The notes beneath the pieces are model-generated. The model did not search any database. It was not told the origin of the DNA and worked only from the letters and a program-made list of their open reading frames with translations. Below, piece by piece: positions 54,386 to 62,743 of a DNA stretch of 64,000 nt. The position numbers were made by a program, and so were the translations under genes. The first letter of the stretch is position 1. Each line of letters starts with the position of its first letter. The DNA is from Shimia sp. R9_2 (GTDB taxonomy: Bacteria > Pseudomonadota > Alphaproteobacteria > Rhodobacterales > Rhodobacteraceae): contig NZ_JAGHRO010000003.1 in NCBI RefSeq assembly GCF_017743735.1, positions 186,001 to 250,000 on the forward strand, in the 5' to 3' direction.

Positions 54386-54844
54386 TCAGATCAGCTTTTT
54401 CAGGAGCAGTGCGAAGATTGTTTGTTCGGCCTCATTCAGCGGGGCGAGCGTGTCTTTGGTGATTTGTTCGGCGGCGGCGGCAAGCTCTTCGTAAAGCGTC
54501 CAGCCCTCGGCGGTTGGTTTCAGCAGGACGCGGCGCTGGTCTTCGGGATCGGGCGCGCTGGCCACCAGAGACTTGTTGCGCAGACGGTCCACCACGCCTT
54601 TGATGGTGGCGGCATCCATGGCCGTGGCGCGGCCCAAGGCATTTTGGGACACCGCGCCAAGCGCGCAGAGTTTGGCCAGAGCGGCAAATTGTGTGGGGGT
54701 CAGATCGGTGATATTTTCTGCGAAGATCGACAGATGGCGCTGTGTTGCGCGCCGCAAAAGAAAGCCAACCTGATCGTCCAGATCATAGCGCTCTGCCGCG
54801 GTGCGCGGCGGAATTGGGGGCTGAGACGTGTCCATCGGGGGCAT
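54386..54844 (-). CDS. MarR-family transcriptional regulator
   Basis: This 152-residue winged-helix regulator (from 54844) has LTPTQFAALAKL in helix 2, a recognition helix ATIKGVVDRLRNK, and the wing ASAPDPEDQRRVLLKPTAEG. MarR proteins usually repress divergent catabolic operons until a small aromatic ligand binds. Nicotinate-pathway repressors such as NicR and BpsR are of this family and respond to 6-hydroxynicotinate. It is divergent from the molybdenum hydroxylase operon. The start could also be 54835, or as far upstream as 54982, but the latter overlaps the divergent start; no strong ribosome-binding site decides it. Confidence 0.88.
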   Translation of the reverse strand: MPPMDTSQPPIPPRTAAERYDLDDQVGFLLRRATQRHLSIFAENITDLTPTQFAALAKLCALGAVSQNALGRATAMDAATIKGVVDRLRNKSLVASAPDPEDQRRVLLKPTAEGWTLYEELAAAAEQITKDTLAPLNEAEQTIFALLLKKLI

Positions 54845-54894
54845 GTGCTGGGCCTGACTGCGGTCGCGCAAGAGGGCGCGATGGCTGGGATTTG

Positions 54895-54924
54895 TTGACA
54901 CAGGCGCAGATCCTGCCGCAAAAT
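54895..54924 (+). promoter_or_regulatory. Predicted sigma70-type promoter of the hydroxylase operon
   Basis: TTGACA (54895-54900) is followed after 18 bases by CAAAAT (54919-54924). The -35 is perfect; the -10 is weak. The spacing and layout match the promoter proposed for the hydantoinase genes (47324-47353). Confidence 0.4.
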
Positions 54925-54926
54925 CC

Positions 54927-54940
54927 GTTTGTATACCAAC
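54927..54940. promoter_or_regulatory. Inverted-repeat operator in the marR/hydroxylase divergent region
   Basis: GTTTGTATACCAAC is an imperfect palindrome (12 of 14 positions symmetrical) centred on TATA. It starts 2 bases after the predicted -10 and shares the core TTTGTAT with the site at 47311-47326. It is a good candidate for binding by the divergently encoded MarR protein. Confidence 0.55.
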
Positions 54941-54980
54941 AAGATTTTGAGCAATGCGCCCTAAGGGCTGAGAGGACAGC

Positions 54981-55835
54981 ATGGGGATTTATCACCGCCC
55001 CGACAAGTTGAAAGATGCGCTCGCGCTGCTTGAGGCCGAGAAGGTGATCATTGCGGCGGGGTGTACGGATCTCTTTGCGGCGACGGAGGCCCAAGAGCTG
55101 GGCAGTGGGTCTGGCGATATTGTGCTGGATGTGACGGCGCTTTCGGAACTTCAAGGCATTCAAAAGGTTGCCAAAGGTTGGCGGATCGGTGCTGTGGCCA
55201 CCTGGAGCGATCTTGTGGCGGCATCTTTGCCACCAGCATTTGACATGCTGAAGCAGGCCGCACGGCTGGTTGGCGGCATACAGGTGCAGAACGCAGGCAC
55301 CTTGGTTGGCAACATCTGCAACGCCTCACCTGCGGCTGACGGCATGCCGCCATTGCTTGCCTTGGATGTGGAGGTCGAACTGCTGAGGCCCGGTGGCGTC
55401 CGCCGGGTTGCTCTGCGCGATTTTGTGACCGGCCCGCGCCAGACTGCGCGGGAAAACGATGAAATTGTGAGCGCTTTGCTGGTGCCCGAGGTGAGAGCCA
55501 ATGGCCACAGCGCATTTGAGAAACTTGGCAGTCGCAGCCATTTGGTGATTTCCATCGCGATGGTGGCCGCGCGTTTGGAGGTGAGCGACGGGCGAGTGAC
55601 CGGCGCGGCAATTGCGGTAGGCGCTTGCAGCCCAGTGGCCGCGCGCTTGAGCGGGTTGGAGACCGCGCTGATCGGGGTGGCCGTTGATGATATTGAGGAC
55701 GTGGTCGGGGAGGCGCAGATCAGCGCGGCTCTAAGTCCGATTTCAGATGTGCGCGGCAGTGCGGAGTACCGTTTGGAGGCGGTTCCCGAGCTTGTGCGTC
55801 GCGCCCTGCGGTCCGCAGCGGAGGCCGCGGGATGA
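54981..55835 (+). CDS. Molybdenum hydroxylase (xanthine dehydrogenase family), FAD-binding subunit
   Basis: This 284-residue medium subunit passes electrons from the Fe-S clusters to an acceptor through FAD. The FAD-binding PCMH-type motifs are AAGCTDLFA near residue 31 and QVQNAGTLVGNICNASPAAD near 100-119; the C-terminal CO-dehydrogenase-flavoprotein-like domain includes FEKLGSRSHLVISI. It starts the operon 54981-60838 and overlaps the next gene by 4 bases. The enzyme hydroxylates an N-heterocycle or aldehyde; its substrate is unknown. Confidence 0.92.
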   Translation: MGIYHRPDKLKDALALLEAEKVIIAAGCTDLFAATEAQELGSGSGDIVLDVTALSELQGIQKVAKGWRIGAVATWSDLVAASLPPAFDMLKQAARLVGGIQVQNAGTLVGNICNASPAADGMPPLLALDVEVELLRPGGVRRVALRDFVTGPRQTARENDEIVSALLVPEVRANGHSAFEKLGSRSHLVISIAMVAARLEVSDGRVTGAAIAVGACSPVAARLSGLETALIGVAVDDIEDVVGEAQISAALSPISDVRGSAEYRLEAVPELVRRALRSAAEAAG

Positions 55836-58552
55836 TCCATCTGAAGGTGAACGGAACACGTCATGAAGTGGCTGTCGCACCCGGTCGGCGGCTCTCGGAT
55901 GTTTTGCGCCATGATTTGGGGCTGACGGGCACCAAAGTGGGCTGTGATGCCGGAGATTGCGGCGCCTGTACCGTGTTGCTGGATGGAGCTGCGACCTGCG
56001 CATGCCTGACGCCTGTGGCGCAAACGCAGGGGCGTCATATTGAAACCATTGAAGGGTTGTCCGGGCCGGGGCCAAGTGCGCTGCAGCGGGCATTTCTGCG
56101 GCACGGAGCTGCGCAATGTGGGATTTGCACGCCCGGTATGGTGATGGCGGCTGAAGCACTTCTGCGGGGGGAGCAAAAACCTGATCGGCAGGCAATTGAA
56201 GCGGCGCTTGGCGGTGTGCTGTGTCGCTGCACCGGTTATGCAAAGATCATTGATGCGGTGCTGGATGCAAGCGGCAGCGGTGCGGGCCCTGAACCGGATG
56301 CGGCGGCCTCGGTGGGCGCACGGGTTGAGCGTCTGGATGGGGTGCCCAAGGTCTTGGGAACAGAGGGTTTTGGGGCGGATGTACTGCCAGAGGGCGCGCT
56401 TTGGGTCAGAGCCATTCGCAGCCCGTATGCGGCGGCGCGATTTGTGTTCGGAGATCTGCAAGGCTGGGCTGCGGCGCAAGGCGTTGAGGTGTTCACGGCG
56501 GCGGACGTGCCGGGACGCAATGTGACGGGGGTCATCCCAGCATTCGTAGATCAGCCCGCCTTGGCGGACGGACATGTGCGACTGGCCGGGGAACCTGTGG
56601 CACTGGTAGCGGGCGCGCGGGAGGTGGTCTTTGCTCTTGATCTGGCGCAGGCCCCGATTGCGTGGCAGCCGGAGGTTGCGGTGCTGGATGTGGCTGCGGC
56701 GCGCGCCGGTGATGCAAGGCAACTGCACGCGAGCCGTGCGGACAATCTGTTGATCGCAGGTGTCGTGCGTCGAGGTGAGGCTGGGGAGGCGGTTGCTAAA
56801 GCCGACCACATGGTGTCAGGCCAGTTCACCACAGGGCATGTGGAGCACGCCTATATCGAGCCGGAGGCCGGGGCGGCGTGGATGGAAGGCGATGTGCTCA
56901 ATATCCGGGCCTGCACTCAAGCGCCTGTGCTCGATCGCGATGAAACGGCGGCGGTGCTGGGGCTGCCGCAGGACAAGCTGCGCATTCGACCGGCCGCGAC
57001 GGGCGGCGGGTTTGGCGCGAAATTGGACCTGTCTGGGCAGCCGCTGATCGGGCTGGTGACATTGCTGACAGGGCGGCCCAGCGTGATGGTCTATGGGCGT
57101 GCGGAAAGCATGCTGGCCTCCACCAAAAGGCATCCGGCGCAGATGACCGCGACGCTGGCCGCAGACGCGGACGGGCAGCTGACAGGAATGCTCTTTGACG
57201 GTGATTTTGACACCGGAGCCTACGCCAGCTGGGGGCCGACGGTGGCGGTTCGCGTGCCGGTGCATGCTAGCGGGCCTTACGCGGTGCCCAACTATGCCGC
57301 CGAAGCTCGGGCGATCCATACCAACGGGCCGGTGGCAGGTGCCTTTCGCGGCTTTGGTGTGCCGCAAGCAGCGGTGCTGCAGGAAACCCTGCTGGATGAA
57401 TTGGCGGGCAAAGTAGGCATGGATCGGCTGGCGATCCGGCGCAAAAACGCTCTGAGTGAGTCTGCAGAGACTGTTTGTGGGCAAACAGTGCAGGGCGTTG
57501 GCATTGGTGCTTGTCTTGAGGCGCTGCAGCCGCGCTGGGATGCGGCGCAAATCGCGGTGGCGGGCTTTAACGCGCAAAACAGTGGCAAGGCGCGCGGGAT
57601 CGGGGTGGCCAGTTGCTGGTATGGCTGCGGAAATACAGCTCTGCCGAACCCATCGACCATGCGGATGGGGATCACAGCGGACGGGAGGATTTGTCTGCAT
57701 CAGGGCGCGATGGATATTGGACAGGGGGCCAATACGGTGATCGCGCAGATTGCTGCAGATACGGTGGGCCTGCCGGTGCATCAGCTTGAAGTGCTGGACG
57801 CGGATACGGGGATAACACCGGACTGCGGCAAGACCTCGGCCAGCCGTCAAACAGTGGTGAGCGGCAAAGCTGCGCTTTTGGCCGGGCAGAGCTTGCGGAC
57901 GCAGATATTGCAGATGGCCAACATGGGACCGGATGCGCGGATTTCCTTGCAAGGAGGGCACTTGCGCATTTCTGTGGCCGGAGCGACGCGAGAGATTGAT
58001 CTGAGTGCTTTGCCTGCGGGGCCTGAGGGCTATGTATTGATGGCGGAGGAGACTTATGATCCGCCAACTGAGGCGTTGGATGAAAACGGTCAGGGTGTGC
58101 CCTATGCGGTTTACGGCTACGGAGCGCAGTTGGCTGAGGTGGAGGTCGATCTGGCGCTTGGCACGGTGACGGTGCTGAAGATCACCGCCGCACATGATTT
58201 GGGGCGGGTGATCAATCCGCTGCTTGCGGAGGGGCAGATTGAGGGGGGCATCGCGCAGGGCCTTGGCATGGCCCTGATGGAAGAGTTTGTGCCGGGGCGC
58301 ACGGAGAACCTGCATGACTATCTGATCCCGACCATTGGCGACATGCCGGAGGTTGTGTCGTATCTGATTGAGGTGCCGGATCCGGAAGGACCGATGGGGG
58401 CCAAAGGGCTTGGAGAGCATGTTCTTATCCCAACGGCGCCAGCCATTTTGAACGCAATCACAGATGCTTGCGGGGCGCGGTTGACGCAGTTGCCTGCGCG
58501 GCCAGATCGGGTTTTGGCGGCGATCAAAGCAGCAAAAGAGAGGTCTGGGTGA
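55832..58552 (+). CDS. Molybdenum hydroxylase, fused 2Fe-2S and molybdopterin subunit
   Basis: This 906-residue fusion holds the small and large subunits of a xanthine-dehydrogenase-family enzyme. Cluster 1 ligands are Cys38, Cys43, Cys46 and Cys58; cluster 2 ligands are Cys96, Cys99, Cys131 and Cys133 (CGICTPG, CRCTGY). The Mo domain starts at about residue 165. It shows GGGFGAKLD near 390, GAFRGFGVPQA near 504, MDIGQGANTV near 628 and the catalytic Glu in AKGLGEHV near the C-terminus. Fe-S/Mo fusion with a separate FAD subunit resembles the YgfM-XdhD arrangement of Escherichia coli. It is one base from the next gene. Confidence 0.92.
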   Translation: MIHLKVNGTRHEVAVAPGRRLSDVLRHDLGLTGTKVGCDAGDCGACTVLLDGAATCACLTPVAQTQGRHIETIEGLSGPGPSALQRAFLRHGAAQCGICTPGMVMAAEALLRGEQKPDRQAIEAALGGVLCRCTGYAKIIDAVLDASGSGAGPEPDAAASVGARVERLDGVPKVLGTEGFGADVLPEGALWVRAIRSPYAAARFVFGDLQGWAAAQGVEVFTAADVPGRNVTGVIPAFVDQPALADGHVRLAGEPVALVAGAREVVFALDLAQAPIAWQPEVAVLDVAAARAGDARQLHASRADNLLIAGVVRRGEAGEAVAKADHMVSGQFTTGHVEHAYIEPEAGAAWMEGDVLNIRACTQAPVLDRDETAAVLGLPQDKLRIRPAATGGGFGAKLDLSGQPLIGLVTLLTGRPSVMVYGRAESMLASTKRHPAQMTATLAADADGQLTGMLFDGDFDTGAYASWGPTVAVRVPVHASGPYAVPNYAAEARAIHTNGPVAGAFRGFGVPQAAVLQETLLDELAGKVGMDRLAIRRKNALSESAETVCGQTVQGVGIGACLEALQPRWDAAQIAVAGFNAQNSGKARGIGVASCWYGCGNTALPNPSTMRMGITADGRICLHQGAMDIGQGANTVIAQIAADTVGLPVHQLEVLDADTGITPDCGKTSASRQTVVSGKAALLAGQSLRTQILQMANMGPDARISLQGGHLRISVAGATREIDLSALPAGPEGYVLMAEETYDPPTEALDENGQGVPYAVYGYGAQLAEVEVDLALGTVTVLKITAAHDLGRVINPLLAEGQIEGGIAQGLGMALMEEFVPGRTENLHDYLIPTIGDMPEVVSYLIEVPDPEGPMGAKGLGEHVLIPTAPAILNAITDACGARLTQLPARPDRVLAAIKAAKERSG

Positions 58553-58553
58553 G

Positions 58554-60020
58554 ATGAACACGGCATCGGGCAAAGAGACACGTGTGCGGGAGGAGAAGAT
58601 CCGCTGCGATGCTTGCCCGGTGATGTGCTACATCGGTGAAGGCAAAATCGGAGCCTGTGACCGCTATGCAAACCAAGGCGGTGAGATCGTTCGCTGCGAC
58701 CCGTTGACAGTGCTGGACCGCACGCTGGAACATGGCGGGGAGGTTCGTCCGTTTCTGGGGCGCGACTGGCACGACGGGCTTTCGACAGATGATCTGTTTG
58801 TGACGGCCGTGGGCGCTGGCACCACCTATCCGGACTATAAACCCGCGCCGTTTCTGGCGAGCCGCGAGGTGGATGGCGCGGATTTTGTGACAGTGGTGAC
58901 GGAGGCGATCTTCTCCTATTGCGGGGTGAAGGTGAAAATCGACACCGATCGGCATCTTGGACATGAGGGCGCGGTGATCCGCCACCAAGGGGAAGCTGTC
59001 GGGCTGATGATCACCAGCGAATATGGCTCGCAGATGATGAGCCTTGGTGGGGTTGATCACCTGACCGGTGGCAGCAAGTTGGAAGGGCGCGTGACCTGTG
59101 ATGTGCTGCTGCGGCTGCTGAACCGTGAAGCGGTGACACTGACCGTTGATGGCGGTGCGGAAGTGGTGGTGGAGGCAGGCGTTGCCCCGATTGTGGACGG
59201 GCAGCAGGAAGCGCGGATGCGGGTGGGCTGCGGGTCGGCCACCATCGGCATGTTTGCAAGTCAGTGGCAGGGTTTGGTTGATGAGGTGGTGGTGGTGGAT
59301 GACCACATCACTGGCGTTGTGAGCGAGCATCAGGCGGGCAAGGTGCTTGGCTGGCCGGACACGGGCATTCGCATCAAAGGGCGGCGCAGCACGCCGGGGC
59401 GCTATTTTCAGGTGGCAGAGCCGGGGCTGGGCTGGGGCGGCACCAATATTGAAGATCCGCTGTCGATCCTTGGCCCATGGCTTGAAAAGAAAGGCGCACG
59501 CGAGGGGCTGAGCCTGTTGATGGTCTCCACCACCGGAGAGCATGCGGCTTATTTTGAACTCGACGCGGAATTGGAGCCGCAGGCCAAGCTGATGCCGGAG
59601 GCCTTGAAGCCGTCGGTGGCCTTGATCGCCGAGAACTGCGAGCCCGCGCTTTGCACGGTGATGTTCATGGGCGGTGCCGGTGGTTCGTTGCGCTCCGGCG
59701 TGACCCGCAACCCCGTAAAGCTGACCGATGCTGTTCAGGCCGGGCGCGCGGATGTCACCGTGGGCGGGGCAAAGTCATTTGTCTGGCCGGGCGGGGGCAT
59801 CACGCTGATGGCAGATGTGACGCAAACGCCCAAAGGGGCCTTTGGCATGGTGCCAACGCCGGCCATTGTCGCGCCCTTGGAGTTTACCGTGTCCAAGGAG
59901 GAATATGAGGCGCTTGGCGGGCATGTTGACTCGGTGCGGGATGTTCTGGATATTTTGCAAAGCGGTGGCGCTTATGCGCGCGACAGCCATGTGTTTGGTA
60001 AAGGTGAGGACAGTGAATGA
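58554..60020 (+). CDS. 6-hydroxynicotinate reductase-like iron-sulfur protein
   Basis: This 488-residue protein matches the family named for the 6-hydroxynicotinate reductase of Eubacterium barkeri, which reduces 6-hydroxynicotinate to 1,4,5,6-tetrahydro-6-oxonicotinate. The N-terminal ferredoxin-like motif has Cys18, Cys21, Cys25 and Cys35 (CDACPVMC, then GACDRY), suited to a [4Fe-4S] cluster; further Cys occur in VGCGSATIG (residue 226) and ENCEPALC. It lies one base after the hydroxylase gene and overlaps the UPF0280 gene by 4 bases. The true substrate could be another hydroxylated azine or lactam. Confidence 0.82.
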   Translation: MNTASGKETRVREEKIRCDACPVMCYIGEGKIGACDRYANQGGEIVRCDPLTVLDRTLEHGGEVRPFLGRDWHDGLSTDDLFVTAVGAGTTYPDYKPAPFLASREVDGADFVTVVTEAIFSYCGVKVKIDTDRHLGHEGAVIRHQGEAVGLMITSEYGSQMMSLGGVDHLTGGSKLEGRVTCDVLLRLLNREAVTLTVDGGAEVVVEAGVAPIVDGQQEARMRVGCGSATIGMFASQWQGLVDEVVVVDDHITGVVSEHQAGKVLGWPDTGIRIKGRRSTPGRYFQVAEPGLGWGGTNIEDPLSILGPWLEKKGAREGLSLLMVSTTGEHAAYFELDAELEPQAKLMPEALKPSVALIAENCEPALCTVMFMGGAGGSLRSGVTRNPVKLTDAVQAGRADVTVGGAKSFVWPGGGITLMADVTQTPKGAFGMVPTPAIVAPLEFTVSKEEYEALGGHVDSVRDVLDILQSGGAYARDSHVFGKGEDSE

Positions 60021-60838
60021 CTGTTATGCCTCAGGTGGCGTGGTTGCCGGACGGGCGACGGTTGCATCTGCATCACGGCCCCATTGATCTGATCATTGAA
60101 ATTTGGGGCGACGGGCGCGCTGAGGCTTATGTTGCGGTGGTGCAGCGGTTTGAGACGGTTTTGCAGGAATTGGTGGCAGAGCTGCCGGGACTGCGGCAAT
60201 CCGCCGATCAGGAAATCGTTTTTGAGGGGCAGATTGCCCAAAAAATGCAAAAGGCTGCGCGGGTTGGGTTGCCTGATTTTGTCACACCGATGATGGCGGT
60301 CGCCGGTGCGGTGGCAGATGAGATCGCCAATATCATCGCCAACGTCCCCGGCGTGGCGCGGGCCTATGTCAACAACGGCGGCGATGTGGCGCTGGTTCTG
60401 ACGGAGGGGGAAACCCTGCGCGCCAAGGTGATTGGCAACTCAGCAGGCGTGAAAGTGAACGCGGAAGATCCGATCCGTGGCGTGGCGACCTCTGGTTGGT
60501 CAGGGCGCAGCCTGTCCCTTGGCATTGCGGATGCGGTGACTGTTCTGGCGCATACGGCGGCAGAGGCGGATGTGGCGGCAACTTTGATTGCCAATCACGT
60601 GGATGTTCCCGGGCATCCGGCGATCACAAGAGCGCCTGCCAATGAGGTACGTGAGGATACGGATTTGGGAGCGCGGCTGGTGACCGTCGATGTTGCGCCA
60701 ATGCCTGCAGAAGATGTCAAACAGGCCCTGCTGCGCGGGGTGCAATATTCTGAAAAGCTGTCACAAAAGATGCCGCTGGCCGGTGTATATCTCTATGCGC
60801 AGGGGCAAGCGCGTTGTGGGCTCAAGTTTCTTTCATAA
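60017..60838 (+). CDS. UPF0280 family protein, ApbE (flavin transferase) superfamily
   Basis: This 273-residue protein belongs to UPF0280 (COG2122), distantly related to ApbE, which attaches FMN covalently to Thr/Ser of target proteins. ApbE-like features can be seen: [13 protein letters not shown] with NNGGD at 119-123, VATSG at 156-160, and [10 protein letters not shown] then AEADVAATL at 169-190. Its 4-base overlap with the reductase-like gene suggests it matures or assists that protein. The function is unproven. Its 3' end overlaps the convergent rsmA by 17 bases. Confidence 0.82.
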   Translation: MTVMPQVAWLPDGRRLHLHHGPIDLIIEIWGDGRAEAYVAVVQRFETVLQELVAELPGLRQSADQEIVFEGQIAQKMQKAARVGLPDFVTPMMAVAGAVADEIANIIANVPGVARAYVNNGGDVALVLTEGETLRAKVIGNSAGVKVNAEDPIRGVATSGWSGRSLSLGIADAVTVLAHTAAEADVAATLIANHVDVPGHPAITRAPANEVREDTDLGARLVTVDVAPMPAEDVKQALLRGVQYSEKLSQKMPLAGVYLYAQGQARCGLKFLS

Positions 60839-61664
60839 CGCGCGCAAGGGCGCAAAACTGCTCCAGTGAGACCTGTTCGGCGCGTTCGGTGGGCTGGATG
60901 CCAGCGGCCAAAAGACGGTCTTCGATATCCGGTGCCTGACCTTTCAGGGCCGCGCGCAGCATCTTGCGGCGCTGGTTGAAGGCGGCAGCGACCACGCGAG
61001 ACAGCGTGGCGGCGTCAGCTGGGTAGCGCGGCTCTTCCAGAGCGGTCAGATGGACCACAGCGGAATGGACTTTTGGCGGCGGGGAAAATGCGCCGGGTGG
61101 CAGGGACATCACGATGTTGGCGTTGGCACGCCATTGGGCGAGGATCGCAAGGCGGCCATAGGCTTTGGAGCCCGGTTGGGCGGTGATACGCTCGGCCACT
61201 TCGCGCTGAAACATCAGGGTGAGGCTCTGCCAGAACGGCGGCCATTCCTTTGGCGTGAGCCAACGCACCAGAAGCTCTGTGCCGACGTTATAGGGCAGGT
61301 TTGCTGCTACACGGATGGGGGGCGTGAGATGGGCAAGCGGGTCCACTTCAAGCGCGTCGCCGTTGATGACCTGAAGCTGGCCGGGGTAGGCGGCTTCGAT
61401 TTCTGCGAGTGCTGGGATACAGCGGTCGTCTTTCTCGATGGCGAGCACGCGACGTGCCCCTTCGGCGAGCAAGCCGCGGGTCAGGCCGCCGGGGCCAGGG
61501 CCGATTTCCAACACGTCACATTCGGTGAGATCGCCTGCGCGACGGGCAATCTTGGCGGTCAGGTTGAGATCGAGCAGAAAGTTCTGCCCCAGAGACTTGC
61601 GGGCAGAGAGGCCATGGGTGTCGATCACCTGACGCAGCGGGGGAAGATCATCAATGGCGCTCAT
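60822..61664 (-). CDS. rsmA: 16S rRNA (adenine1518-N6/adenine1519-N6)-dimethyltransferase RsmA
   Basis: RsmA (KsgA) dimethylates two adenines in helix 45 of 16S rRNA late in 30S assembly. It has [10 protein letters not shown] at residues 23-32, motif [12 protein letters not shown] near 52, the acidic AIEKDDR near 75 and the catalytic NLPY (ANLPYNVG) near 120. The length is 280 residues. It follows pdxA on the same strand after 86 bases, in the common surA-pdxA-rsmA order. Confidence 0.97.
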   Translation of the reverse strand: MSAIDDLPPLRQVIDTHGLSARKSLGQNFLLDLNLTAKIARRAGDLTECDVLEIGPGPGGLTRGLLAEGARRVLAIEKDDRCIPALAEIEAAYPGQLQVINGDALEVDPLAHLTPPIRVAANLPYNVGTELLVRWLTPKEWPPFWQSLTLMFQREVAERITAQPGSKAYGRLAILAQWRANANIVMSLPPGAFSPPPKVHSAVVHLTALEEPRYPADAATLSRVVAAAFNQRRKMLRAALKGQAPDIEDRLLAAGIQPTERAEQVSLEQFCALARVMKET

Positions 61665-61750
61665 GGTGTTACCTGTGGCTTACCTGTGTGATTGCGCGCG
61701 CAGGGCGCGATATTGGCCTTGGGCGGGGATATGTGCCGCCCTGTGACGCG

Positions 61751-62743
61751 TCAAGCGCTTTGTGGGCGGCTGTCGGCCATGCGGGCGGCCATGCGCAGCG
61801 CCGCGATTGTGCTGGACGGGTTGGCCTGACCTGTGCCTGCGATGTCAAAGGCGGTGCCGTGATCCGGTGAGGTGCGGATGAACGGCAGGCCCAGCGTGAC
61901 ATTGACGCCGCCGTCAAAATCCAAGGTCTTGATCGGGATCAGCGCCTGATCGTGGTAGGCACAGATGGCCACGTCATAACGCGCGCGGGCGGCGACATGG
62001 AACATGGTGTCAGCGGGCAAAGGACCGGCGATGTCAAAGCCCTCAGCGCGCAGTTTGGCGAGCACGGGGACGATCACGCTGGCATCCTCATGGCCCATGG
62101 CGCCGCCCTCACCCGCGTGCGGATTGAGGCCCGCCACGGCGATCCGGGGATTGCTGAGACCAAACTGATCTGTGAGGCCTTTGGCGGTGATGCGGATGGT
62201 TTCTTCCAGCAGTTCCGGTGTGAGTGCGGCAGGAACCTCAGACACAGGAATATGGATTGTGGTGGGCACGACGCGCAGCATTTCGGAGGCCAGCATCATC
62301 ACCACATTGTCCACGCCGCCGAGATCCGCAAGGAATTCTGTATGGCCCGGATAAGCAAAATCCGCGCCGTCTTTCAGGGCTTTCTTGTGGATCGGCAGTG
62401 TGCAGACCGCGCTGGCGCTGCCGGACATGGCCATATCAACCGCTTGGGAAATCACGTCAATCACGCCTTCGGCGTTCTCAGGATCTGCCTGACCGGGTGT
62501 GCGTGGTGCACCAAAAGGATGGGGAAAGACCGGCAGCGCTTTGGGCATCAAACCCGCAGCCTCCGCCGGATCGTCAATCATCTGATGCGGCACTGTGCCG
62601 GGCAAATGATCGGGGTCGGCAATCAGGAAGAACGGCAGTTCCTCTTTCAGGGACTGCCAAGCTTTCTCGGCGATCTCAAGGCCGATGCCCCCCGGCTCAC
62701 CACAGGTGAGGGCAATGGGCGCGCGCGATGATGGGCTGGTCAC
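61751..62743 (-). CDS. pdxA: 4-hydroxythreonine-4-phosphate dehydrogenase PdxA
   Basis: PdxA oxidises 4-phosphohydroxy-L-threonine in pyridoxal phosphate synthesis. Metal-ligand His residues are in YPGHTEFLA near residue 131, CAYHDQALIP near 261 and RTSPDHGTAFDIAG near 288; TCGEPGGIGLE at residues 13-23 binds substrate and cofactor. The length is 330 residues. Its start overlaps the surA stop by 4 bases, so the two are co-translated. Confidence 0.96.
   Translation of the reverse strand: MTSPSSRAPIALTCGEPGGIGLEIAEKAWQSLKEELPFFLIADPDHLPGTVPHQMIDDPAEAAGLMPKALPVFPHPFGAPRTPGQADPENAEGVIDVISQAVDMAMSGSASAVCTLPIHKKALKDGADFAYPGHTEFLADLGGVDNVVMMLASEMLRVVPTTIHIPVSEVPAALTPELLEETIRITAKGLTDQFGLSNPRIAVAGLNPHAGEGGAMGHEDASVIVPVLAKLRAEGFDIAGPLPADTMFHVAARARYDVAICAYHDQALIPIKTLDFDGGVNVTLGLPFIRTSPDHGTAFDIAGTGQANPSSTIAALRMAARMADSRPQSA

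Noticed and set aside
55160-58573. 549- and 585-codon minus-strand frames across the Mo hydroxylase genes
   Set aside because: Antisense to clear FAD and Fe-S/Mo coding sequences; no recognisable motifs.
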